From the NCBI GenBank assembly GCA_030142905.1, contig JASJOG010000029.1, forward strand, positions 534,501-598,500: a stretch of DNA of 64,000 nucleotides, read 5' to 3'. The notes below the pieces were generated by a model, which was not told the origin of the DNA, did not search any database, and was given only the letters and a program-made list of their open reading frames with translations. The position numbers were made by a program, and so were the translations under genes. This stretch comes from Heliopora coerulea. Its lineage: Eukaryota; Cnidaria; Anthozoa; Scleralcyonacea; Helioporidae. Every line of letters starts with the position of its first letter. Within the stretch, counting starts at the first letter, position 1. Shown here piece by piece: positions 13,101 to 25,100 of this stretch.

Positions 13101-16100
13101 ACTTTCAAGCATGTCTTCTTCCTCGATTACAGATTATAGCCGAAAAGTCTCTGCGTCTTGAATGTATGAATAGTTCACCAGAATCCCTAGTAAGTGAAGA
13201 ACCAGGCAGGAATCGTAATCATTGACTAAATATTTGGCCTAGCAAAATACACGGCTATATTTATTGTCAAGGTTACGGATTTTGTTCAACAGTGACTTTA
13301 AAATAGAGTCGAAATATCATCGCACCTTTGTCTGTGTCTTGTCTTGTCTTGTTCCAAAGTATTTGTAAGAGCTTTCCTCCCACAGTTCTTTCTTTCTCGT
13401 CACGGGACATCAATTCTTCGTCTGCCAAAGGTTCTCCTTGGTAAGGTTAGATGCTATCGTCAGCGTTGTTGTTGGATACGTCATTTGTCGTACATCTTCC
13501 TTAAAAGTCAGTGACGTCTGTCCCTGAGTCTTTTCGGCTATAATCCGTAGTCGAGGAAGAAGACATGCTTGAAAGTGTTTCTGGACGTTTCCGAACAATT
13601 CTGAGCAACTCTTCGAAATAGAAATCGACTTTTCCTTACAGAAACCTAACTTTGCGTCATGTAAATCCCTAACTGCTGTTCTCAGTCGTTCCCGATGTGA
13701 CGTCATTTCGGGTAAGTAGTTACCAGTGCTTTTTCTCCCGGCTAAACTTCAAAATTCCAAACTTTAACCTCAAAAGTCTCCATGAAGATAAAATTTTCGA
13801 AAAGCAAGATATATTACATTCTTCATTGGGAAAATTCTAAGAATACGAATATGCCAAATTCCCACACACGGAATAAGCACTTTAGAGCCTAACAGTAATC
13901 AAACGTCCAATAGGTAGTTGTAGTGGAGTCATGCCGTACAGTATTTTCAAATGGACGGAATTGAAGAAAGTGTAGGTGAATAACAAGTTTACCTTTTCTT
14001 TTGTCTTCTGCATAGGTACACAGTATGCTCCAGAAGGACAAGGAATAATACACAAGAGGTTTTGTGGACAATAGAAACCTAAAACAGTTAAGGTAGACCA
14101 CAAATTAGATTTTATTTCTGAAACAATAGTCCCTTTCCCAAAGATTGTTCACAGATAATTAAAATTATACCACTTGAGGGTCTTGGAATTTTATTAAATT
14201 TGCTAATTTCTTGCATGTACAACAGATTAGAATTATGTTAAATAAATTAGTGCTTATCTAATCCAGGGCCCAGTATGCGCCGTATGGCTCAGGAATCTAT
14301 CATGGGACCACTTCAGTTCTTTTACGAATTCACGTAAATGATCTACCACTGGGTGTGAACTTTTTTCTCCAGCAATATTTGAGAATGATACAATTTTAAC
14401 TTCTGCAGCCAAATCATATCTGAAGAGTTTCTGAAGAAATTAAATTTAGATTTGGAAAATAAATTCAGTAAGCTGGTGGCTAATAACCTTTCATTAAATA
14501 TTGATAAAAAAGAATATATGATAGTTGGTTTCCGTCCCAGACATTCAACCCTTTCTTGTCCAAGACGTCACCTGTTGAAGACTAAATTCGTCTGGCGTTA
14601 GCAAGAGTAAAATTAAAAAGTTGGGTGTGGACCGGAAAGGGTACAACAGTGACTTTGACTCGATTTTTTTTAACTTTTTGGGTTGCAACATATTGTTCAG
14701 CAAACAAATTAGATGTGGGCATAGATGGGTAGACAGATAGACAGATCATCGGACAGACAAATAGATAGTCAGACAGGCAGACAGACAGACAGAGAGACCG
14801 ACAAACAGTCTGATAGACAAGGAGAGAGAGAGGAGGAAGCGTTTCAACTGGGAATCTTATCAATACAAAATTGCTTTTCAAGAAAGCCCAACATTTTAAG
14901 AAGTATAGAGAATATATAGTTATATTTACAAAAAAATTTGAAATTGAAGTTGAAACATATGTTGGAGCTAAACCTTTCAAACATTTAAATGTCATTGCGG
15001 CATCTCCAAGTCTTAACATGGTATGTACTGGTAGCCAATTAAGCTGTTTCAAAACTGGTGTTACGTGGTCAAACTTCCTGAACTAAACGTGCTGCAAAAT
15101 TCTGCACGGTCTGCAGTTTATTGATGTTTCTCTTAGAAGTATTAGACCATACGAACAAGCAGTAATATAATTTACTGAAAACTAAAGCATTAACTATTAT
15201 TAAAAGTGTTTATTTGTCCAGTAAATATTTCACACTGTTAATCTGAAAAAAGGCAGCTAAACATTTAGGGACAACTTCGGTAACATGATCATCATAAGTC
15301 AATGAACTATCCAAAACGACGCCAAGGTCTTTAACAAAGGGTACTGGGAAAATGTCCTTCCCAAGTAGTGTAACTTGGTAATTTGGAAGATTATAGTTTA
15401 TAAAAGATTATAAAAGATTATAGTTAAGAAATATTATGTAAAGAAATTGAGGATGACAAACATCGCTTAAAAGATAGCAAAGAATTTTGAAGCTTCGTTT
15501 CTAGTGGTAATGAATTCCATAATTTAGACCCTGAAAACTTAAAGCTTTTCTACATATAGTCAGTTTTTGGTCTCGGTAAAAATGAAGATTAAATTTCCTT
15601 TTTTCTGAGATAATATTCACCAGAAATACTGCCATGAAGAAAATGCTGCTTCAGGTATGTTGGAGCTTGAGCTACTAAAATTTTGTTTATCATAATACAT
15701 TTGTGTTCAGCTCGTCTTTCACCAAGAGATGGCCACCCAAGTTGACTTCGAATTTCACTGGACCTCATTTTATACCCCCAATTCACTAATTACGCGACCA
15801 GCACAATTATTTAGCTCTTGCAGCCTCTCGCGGCTGGGGCCAAACTAATTGAGTCCCACAAAATGTCACAAACAGATAGGCAGATAGAAAGATAGATGGA
15901 CAGATAGACAGATAGAAAGAGAAAGAGTGAGAGAGAGAGAATATTTTTTTGACTCGGAATCACTTCTAATCATATACAGTTGCTTTTCACGTGAGCCGAG
16001 ACTTCACATAGTAAATATTTACTCAAAGGCACTGTAATTATATTTTCAATTTTAATAACATGGTATGACCATTGTAGTGGAGAGATGAAGGAGGAGACTT

Positions 16101-19100
16101 GATTTATGAAAATTTTTTTGATGCACTGTTGATGTGGCTTCTTTAGGTAGGCAGTTTTATAGTTTTCCAAAACTAAATACAAAAAATATATTTGATATAT
16201 TTTGTTTAGGCCTGGGTAAGGCAATATTATTTTCACACTCTGTAAGAATAGACCTTTCTGAATAATTGCAAAAATTGAAATATTCTTATAAATATGGAGG
16301 AGCTAAGTTGTTAGATACATGAGTGACTTTGTGATCATTTCTCGTTTCATACAGCGCTTTCCAACCCAGTTTCTTTCTACAATCTCGTAGGATTGGATGT
16401 TATAACCCTTCTGTGAGATAACACGGCCAGCATGGTTTTTTAACTTTTGTAGTCTTGTTGCTTACGCAGTTGATATGTTGTGCAAAACGATACGATATCA
16501 CAATAATCAAATAGACGTTGAATTAAAGAGTTGAAAATTGCAAGAGACACGTTCTTGATTGCTATTGCCTGTGAAACGTTTTCTGACACATCAATTTGTT
16601 CATTCCAGGCAAGTCTTCCATCAATGTATATATCAAGACATTTTGTGTATTTAACATTCTTTAACCCTTTCCGGCCCGTACCCGACTTTTTAATTTTATC
16701 CTGGCTTACGCCAGTCGATTTTACTCGTCAAGGGAAGACGTCTCGGACAGGAAAGGGTTAATACATGACCTTCAATATAAATTTGCGAAGTAATTTTTAT
16801 CTTATTTAGGTCATAATCCAAACCTATAAACATATGTTCTGTTTTCGCAGCATTAAAGCTTAACTTGTTTGCTAATAACAACTGTTTTATACTGCTTAAT
16901 CCGTTGTTCGTTAATCGAATTACCTTAATCAATGATTTATCACTTGTAATTATGTTAGTATCGTCCGAATATATTCTAGGTGTTGAATTTTGCAAACAAT
17001 TTGGAAGGTCATTTATGTGAATTAAAAAAGCAGTACTCCGAAGACTAAACCTTGCGAGACACCGCACTTTATTTGTCTCCATGAAGATATTAAACTGCCA
17101 TTTGTAAAACAGCACTGCAAATGATCAGTAAGATAAAGCTCAAACCATTTTAACTTTGTTATCGACAAGCCGTATAAAACACAGCTTGCGTAGGAGAATA
17201 GAATGATCGACAGTGTCGAAACACTACAGAATTAATTTTGCTATTATCCATATTTATAAACCATTCCATTGTGGCACCCAGCAAAGATGTCAAAGTGTAG
17301 TGAATTCTTCTAAACCAACAATGAAGTTTGGACAATAGCTTATTTGTCTGAAGATAGTCATATAACCGATTATAAATAATTCTTACGAACACTTTCGCGT
17401 GATAAAAAAAATGTTGATCTATAATTGTTCATATCACCTTTAGAACAAAATTTATGAATTGGACTGACAGATACACCGACGGATAGACAAACTTACTGAT
17501 AGAAAAATAGAAAGACAGATAGACAGACAGACGCCGGATGCATGGGTGGACAAATAAGTAAATATAATAAAATATTCCAAAACTATGTAATACCTCTGGG
17601 ACAAGGTTTAACTTTCTGTGTTCTTTGATCCAGAAAAAATCCTCCAGTACAGGCCTGAGTGTCCCATTTGTGCAAACACGCTGTTCCAGGATTAACGGCA
17701 GAAGGTGGATTGATTTGTATGGGAGGTGGGTTTGTAGGTTTGACTAGTTTGTTACAAGGTTCGATGGTTTCATTGTCACCAGCAACGGGGCAGCACTGGG
17801 ATGTGTAATTATTCGGACAACATGAAGCTGGAGGACCCCTTGGATCCTCTACAATAAACACAGAAAAAACGTAGTTTCTGAATAAATTATGAAACATAGA
17901 AATACACACACTCCAAACTTTGACCTTCTGGTGGGGGAACATCCTGTAACTGGCGCTGCAGCGCTGGTTTTACGGTGAAGGTAGCAAGACGAAGGCGAAA
18001 GCTTAAGGAAGAAAAATGCGAGTTTAAGAGCTGTTTACACGGGTGATTCTTCTCACGGCTTTTCTCATCCTGAAGCATACGATTAAGTAAACAGCTCACC
18101 AAAGTATAGTACCCCATAGCTTGGCACGAATGATCCGCAAGTGAGTTCACGCAATTGCATATGTTAGAAGGCTAAAAATTTCAACAAAGATCGCCCATGT
18201 AAACAGCCTTTTAGACTCAAGTTTGCGGAAAGAATTTTTGAATTCAAGACCTCTAAAATTACTGGAAATACATCTAAAGTAGATAAGAATGGTTAAATAT
18301 TTTTATATTCAAGCTCAACAAAAAATTTTTAAAAAATGATATTATGAGGATGCATTTCTCCGTCTCATACTAGTGCAGAGTTTTTCACTGTAGCTAGAAA
18401 GGAAATTAAAACTTTTGCCAAAACACGTGTTGGAAAATAACGTAAGACATTGAAAGGAAATTTTAAATTTCTCGATAGTTTTTAAAAATATTGTTTTAGA
18501 ATGAGATTCGAAGGTCGCTAAGGTCATCAGTAACTATACGGGGTTTTTGTATAGGCGCTAATCTTAAAATTTTTTTAAAAGTAAATAAATATTCTAGAAC
18601 AGAATGAAACAAGAAGAAAGAAAATTTTTAAAAAAAAAGTGATAGAATAGGTTGAAAAACATTCAGGTATCAAGAACCCTGCTGAGAAAAGTAATTATTT
18701 AATTTTTGGAAACAGTGAGCTTTCAAAACGGTTCCGAATTACCATTCAACTTTATTTCATTCCAACATTTTATTTTATTTTTACCATAATGATTAAAATT
18801 TGTTGACATATTGGAAAGTAGATTTAAAGAAAAATGAATCTGCACATTGTTCCCAATAGTTTTCCCAGGATAAATTTTTATTTTTATAGAAATTTATAAT
18901 CAAATAACTTCTTTTTTCGGAGGAGGGATTTCGGAGTATAAAAATTTTAAGTATGGTTGAACGGCAATCAGGAGTCATTTCGAAATATTACGGTCGCCAT
19001 AGTTTACTACAGATCACTTTTCTCGGCGATATTTTTAATTGAAGAAATGTTTTTCTACCCTATGAAAATTTATTAGGTTTATCTTAAACAGCTACCGTTT

Positions 19101-22100
19101 TTTTCCTCGTATTTTAAGCACATGTCACGTTAATGATTTTCTTTTGTGTTTCCAAAATCCAAAATGATTTTGCTATGTTTAAATATTATGGGAGAAGAGT
19201 TTCTTGGCATCGTAGAATATCAAATTAAAACAATAAAATAGTGAAAAAGTGAGTCTAGCTACTTTCAAACATGATATAGTACAACCAAGTTGTTAGGGAA
19301 GACTTTTTTACGTTTTCGTGAATTAGCACAAAACTATACTAAGTATTAAACCGAAATACTGCAAATTTTCTGTGCGTTTTTAGATTGTCTTTCAGATTCA
19401 TTTAAAAATAATTCAATAGTTAAGACGAAGCAACTGTGCAATGTACAATTATAGAAATAGCTATAATATGCAATTTATTTTTATAGGTCCAGTTCCAAGA
19501 TTATTATGTTTGCCATCTGAGCTGAAAATTTGTCAAGAAAACCGGTAAAATGACAAACTTAGTTTTACGTTTGAAAAAGGTGCTTTTCAACAACTTTAGC
19601 AAAACAACAAAAGAAGATTCGAATTGAATGTGCAGGGAACAGTGTGTAGTCTTCTAACGCTTTGTCGTTGAGGAAGAATCAACAGATGTTCTTCGTACGC
19701 TCAATGTTTTCCTAAGGTTCTTGTGCCAAAGTCAAGGTAGAATTAGGAAGGTCATTAAACCTTCAGGTTCTTGTTCTGTAATGCGCTTGAAAACGGCTTT
19801 AAGGTTATTCAAAATCATCTCTAGGTCACTACTATCGCATTCTGTACGAATTTAGGAAACAGATAGCCATAAAAATACAAAAAATTCCTCATTTTGAGTG
19901 TACCACCATAACAGACTGTTCTGTCAAATGCCAAGTTGGAACTGAAAAGAAAAGATTCAAACACCCCTCAAACTGTCATGAATACCGTGGTGACCACAAC
20001 ACAGGCGAGCAAGATCTTAACAGAAGACTAAACGGCGACCACAATTTCAATGGCGGATCAAAAATCTCGGAATGGATATCACATGAGTGGGAACGAGATG
20101 AAGTCTGTCAAAGGTTCTGACACGTCTTGCAACATTGCTCCCAATTTGTTTTGCAATATTAAATGACATACACGAGATGGATATTTCATGACAAGACATT
20201 TGAGATAATAAGCACTGATAGGAGCAATTGCAGGTTGTTTAACTCTTGGGCATCCGGAGCCCAAAATTAGTATCTGGATCTACTTCATGAGTGTATATTT
20301 CTTCTCGGAACAAAGAATTTTGTAGCGCACATATAAATTTAAAAAAAAGAATCCTTTCTAGCAATAAAACTCTCTTGGGATTGAAAGGGTTGGATTCGGA
20401 GCACCCAACTGCAATTCACTAAGATCCGCCACCTACTCAAAGCACAACTTAGAATAACGAAGATAAAGCATCTGGGCATGTACTGTTGTGCTGAAAATTA
20501 ATCAAAATTGGATTACAGGGGCGGAGATATAGGGGGGCAAGGGGGGCTTGAGTCCCCCCACTTTTAAAGTTGGGGGGGCAGAGCCCCTTGTTTCTGCCAA
20601 AACCCCCAAAATTTGTACTTTCATATTTTATGAATCTTTACATCTGGAGGAAACGTGGTGTAACATCAAGTGGAAAAAAGTCGTCGACTAAAGTGTAATA
20701 ATTGATCAATAAAACTAAAACTGTGGAGAGGCGATCGTGGACATGTCTCGAAATGTTCGCGCTAGTATCTACCAGCCATCAGAAATCACGCGTTTTGCGT
20801 GATTTTCATCGTAAACAAAAGCTCAATGGCGAAAAGACAGCAGACGTTGTTCAGTTTATTGTCCCTACCACACAAAAAAGGAAAGAGGCAGCTGAGACTG
20901 AGAGAGGGAAAAATCTATCAAGCGATTCAAGAAGTGCGGAGTTTCCAGAAGGAGAGACCAATTCTACCTGTGAACATGAAGCAGAAACCGAGTCTGTGAA
21001 GGAACTCGACGACGGAATCGCATGCCCGGACAGTGGTGTGTTTAACACTACACTTCATGAATGTACAGCAGAGTGCTGTTTAACCACAGAAAAGCCGTTT
21101 CAGCCCACCGACGAGCAAATATTAGCGCAACTGGTCGCCAAGAAAAGAAATTTTCAGCCGCACTGGTAATATGATAAGTGTCTTAGGGGAGTAATGCTAC
21201 AAAAGTGACATTGACTGGATTGCTTTAAGTAGACACTTACCACTCCTAAAAGATGTAATTGACAAGGGCACTCCTGATGTCAAAAAAGTTATTTGGATTC
21301 GTACAATCTGTGAAGCAATGAATAGCAATGAAATATTCAAAGAAATGCTTCCTACAGTGCACCAATTGCTTCGACTTAACTTGACAGTGCCAATCACATC
21401 TTCAACTTCTGAAAGGACTTTCTCTGCCCTACCACGAGTTTTAACTTATTTACATTCATCAATGAAAGAAAGAAGGCTAAATCACTGCCTTTTACTACAT
21501 GTGCATAAAGAGATAACAGACTCATTAGACCTTAATTCAGTTGCAAAAGAATTTGTGGATTTGTATGACGAGAGGGTTAAGTATTTTGGACGTTTTGATA
21601 TTTAAATTGTACATGTAATACACTTAGGACCTCCGTCACCTTTTTTTGTGTGAGTTTCTGTTGTATTTCAAAACTTCATAATAAAAAAAGAAAAATCGTA
21701 AGATATGTAGACATGTGGTTGCATAATTTAAAAATCAAAAAGGTTTCCTAAAATTTATGAAAGCCATACAGCTTTACAACACTTGTTGGAACAATATTTT
21801 GCAAAACTATTTAGCAAATTATTTGCCTTCCATGCTAAGTTACATCCTATAGCCATTAGCCTCCCCACTTTTTTGGGGGCTGTCTCCGCCCTTGGATTGC
21901 ATACACTAATGCATTAGTTCAAGCTTCACTGCGGGATTTTTAAGCAAAGCTTCAGTCCAGCCAAAATCTTGTACAACATGGAGCACTATGCCATTCTAAA
22001 AGGAAAAAAGAACCTTGATTTTTTACTTTATTTAACATAAAGGATCAATCCTCTGATTATCGCAATTAATTGTTACATTTTGACTTTGCGGTGGCGCCAT

Positions 22101-25100
22101 GGAGCAGTCCGCGTAAGAAGTGCATTCCTCCAGGCTGATATTCTAACCATTCTTATTACAGAATACGAATAACGAGATACAGAGAACCACAAGAAAAAAT
22201 AATAAGAAATTCCTTTAACTGAATGGGCTTGATGATGGTGATCTGGTTTCCACGCGCTGCAATCCACGCTCGCAGATCGATGTTTACCTCGTGAAATAGG
22301 CGTTCACGGCTTTTATAAAGAACTAAGACAACGATAACATCTCTCTCAACCACGATTTTATACTTCTTACTCACTCAATAATTAGAACATTCTTTCATTT
22401 CCAGAAGACGTGATAATTGCTGTCGAATAAAGGTCCAGAGCACTCGAGTGTGCTCATGTCGATAAGGGATCATTTTCAAATGTTTTCGGCAGTTGAGCAT
22501 GCAAATTTCTGCTGTTCTCCGATCTTGAGCAGAACAGTTTTAACCTTTTAAGGGTCAGCGTCCTGTATACAGGACATCAAGGACAAAAGAACGAGTGAAA
22601 GAGCAAAGCGAAAAAAATGAAAGAATAATGAAAAAAAAAAGAAATCGAATTAAACTTTAAAGGCTTAATACATTTTTTTTTGATTCTAGAATTGGTCCCA
22701 AATGAACGTTATTAACCGTACATTCCGCGTATTCGTATTCCAGAGTATCTCCAAAGAATTCGCCCAAGTCTGCTAGCAGCCCTGAAAAGCTTGGAGAGCT
22801 TAACAATTTAGCCTCCCGAGCATTGGACCCGCTTATATAGAGGCGAGATAGTCGGCTAGCCGAGGAATGTGGGTTGCTGGGTTGAAATACACAATATGTT
22901 TTTAATGATGTGATTGTGGTAGCTTGGTAATTATATTCTTAATATGCACGCTCTCAAGCTGTTCTCTCAGAAAAACTGTCTGAGTCCCTGACGGGAATCG
23001 AACCCGTAACCTTCTGATCGCCGGTGAGATGCTCTAACCATTGAGCTACAAAGACTCAGATGGTGAGTGAAGGTTAAATTTGTGTACTGGTTCGTATAGA
23101 TGGTTCGTACCATCTATACGAATATATAGATGGTTAATATATAGATGGTTCGTACCATCATACTGGTTCGTACCATCTATACGAACCAGTACACAAATTT
23201 AACCTTCACTCACCATCTGAGTCTTTGTAGCTCAATGGTTAGAGCATCTCACCGGCGATCAGAAGGTTACGGGTTCGATTCCCGTCAGGGACTCAGACAG
23301 TTTTTCTGAGAGAACAGCTTGAGAGCGTGCATATTAAGAATATGTTTTTAGTTGATCGAGTTGTCGGGGAAGCCAAGGTGTCGGAAGAGATTTCAGTCGT
23401 CGAAATTTACATGAAGGTATCACGCTCACGAAAACAAAAGTTTCATCCTGGGAGGCCGAGTAAAGTCTGGTTCGCACATGAGCATAAGCATAAAGACAAA
23501 ACAAAAGGCAAAATAAAGGAATGAAGTCAAACCTGCGACTTAAGGATCATCGTAATCATAAGCATAAGATCATAGTCCAAGTATAAGCCAAGAGCCGAAC
23601 AAAAGACGAAACAAAGAAAAACTCTTGTTGTTTTATCGTCGCAAGTCCCAGAGGAGATATCATGCAAAATATTACCTCTAGTACTTGCCGAGATCTCGAC
23701 CATGCCCAATTACCCGCCTGTTCATTACATAGTTTCAATTGGGCAAAACAGCAGTATATCAGATGAGTGACGCTTTTCGGTATATGCTATCGATTAAACA
23801 AAAATGGTTTTAACAAGACTTGGAAACCAAGACGAGATGTTCGGGTTAATTACGTCGTTCAGTGATAGAACCGAAGAAGCAGGGACGTAATTTGAATACA
23901 TGCTTCCTTCTTTCTCATTATAGCTGTTGTTTTTAACACTGTTTTCCCATTGCTCAATACTTGACATTTTTAAAACGTATATCCACGCTTAAGCAAATTT
24001 ATGATAATATTACATCCGAGGTTTCTGTGATGTATACAACAAAACGTCAGAATAAAATTTCATCATGCCTTTACTTTGCATTTTATTTTGCCTTTACTTT
24101 GCATTATTTCTTACAAGACTATCAGCGCACAGCATACTACTTTAAGACGTGACATAACAGTCAACGAAAGATTATGTAAAATTGTATTGCTAACGTTTCA
24201 TTGCTTTACAGCACAACATCATCTGCGCTCTGTTGATGTTTGGGTTCGTAAGATTCTTTCCAAAAGTTTTGTTCTTTCTGGGTAGTGTTTGATAAATATC
24301 AAATTACATTTGACAATCGGTAAATCTCTTCACTCACTTGGTTGAGCTGAATTCATTTTGTAAACAGAGTTAGATCTACATATCGGCTGTAAATAATCCC
24401 TCCTTGTTACGTGCATTTAAAAATTTTAGTTTTCAAGTTTACAAAAACTTGAAGTTTAACATGACTAAAAACAGGTGTTTATGTTTATCCCAAATGCTTG
24501 AAATAATTGATAGACATTATGTTCATTCACACCCTTGTTTCAGTTTACATAAGGAGGGACTACCCCAAATAATTACCCCGTTTGTACGAAGCAAAATTTT
24601 GTGCTAGTGAAGTGACATAATATGCGAGAAGAATTGGAATTTTAGATCAGACTAATCTAAAATCCAAGAACATAGAATTCCAGAAAGCATACATCTTTAA
24701 GTCAGCTCAGTATGTGTCTTCATTAATAACACTAACCAGCTTATAAGTTAAAATCATGAGATCTCGTTTCCTAGCGAGTTGTTGTTCAATCATTGAGAGT
24801 ACGTTAGCATCTTCCCACAAACAGAGTATTTATAGAAAAGCGTCTGCCTAATAATTCAAAATATCTGCTCGACAAAGTTGCCTTCATTGTAAAATACGTT
24901 AGCTGCAATCGAACAAAAGACAGTGCAAGTTCACTTAAAGCAGTCTGGGACTAAATTATATGCGTATCCCATTCGTCTCAGAAGGAATTATTGGATGTAA
25001 TGACAGTTAAGCACGAAATCGAATGCTAAAACTCTAGCTATGTAGGTGTAAATGAAGCAAATACAAGAATAATACTTACTATCACATAGTGACTCAAATT

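Larger units (their letters stand above)
14870..17460 (-). pseudogene. minus-strand LINE RT relic
   Basis: Reading from high to low coordinates: IIYNRLYDYLQTNKLLSK and LLGATMEWFINMDNSKINSV (17392-17159); FLIHINDLPNCLQNSTPRIY with SDDTNI (the YADD box as YSDD) and LANKLSFNAAKTEHMFIG (17040-16790); LGERRAEHKCIMINKIL (about 15720-15660); and LNWLPVHTMLRLG with FKCLKGLAPTYV (about 15050-14940). This is the order of a CR1/L2- or jockey-like ORF2. Frameshifts and a MITE at 16662 break it. Confidence 0.65.
20518..21891 (+). mobile_element. internally deleted hAT element (ZMYM1-like)
   Basis: The ends GGGGCGGAGATA and TGTCTCCGCCC are inverted repeats. They are flanked by TTGGATTACA and TTGGATTGCA (9 of 10), a probable target duplication whose exact border is ambiguous. 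Only the two ends of the transposase gene remain, so the central catalytic part is missing. Confidence 0.7.
22933..23343. repeat. palindrome with 172-bp arms, each holding a tRNA-like sequence
   Basis: The left arm 22933-23104 and right arm 23172-23343 are inverted copies with no mismatch seen. The 67-bp spacer is itself made of short inverted words (ATAGATGGTTCGTACCATC). The two tRNA-like units face outward in opposite orientation. Confidence 0.85.

Noticed and set aside
14582..14800. Ser/Cys/Leu-rich extension of the minus frame at 14582-15052
   Set aside because: The region 14725-14840 is GACA microsatellite read in antisense; only the part above about 14900 is LINE-derived.
22984..23292. 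Functional tRNA-Ala pair
   Set aside because: The anticodon loop lacks U33 and the anticodon stem has a mismatch; related decayed copies point to a tRNA-derived repeat family.
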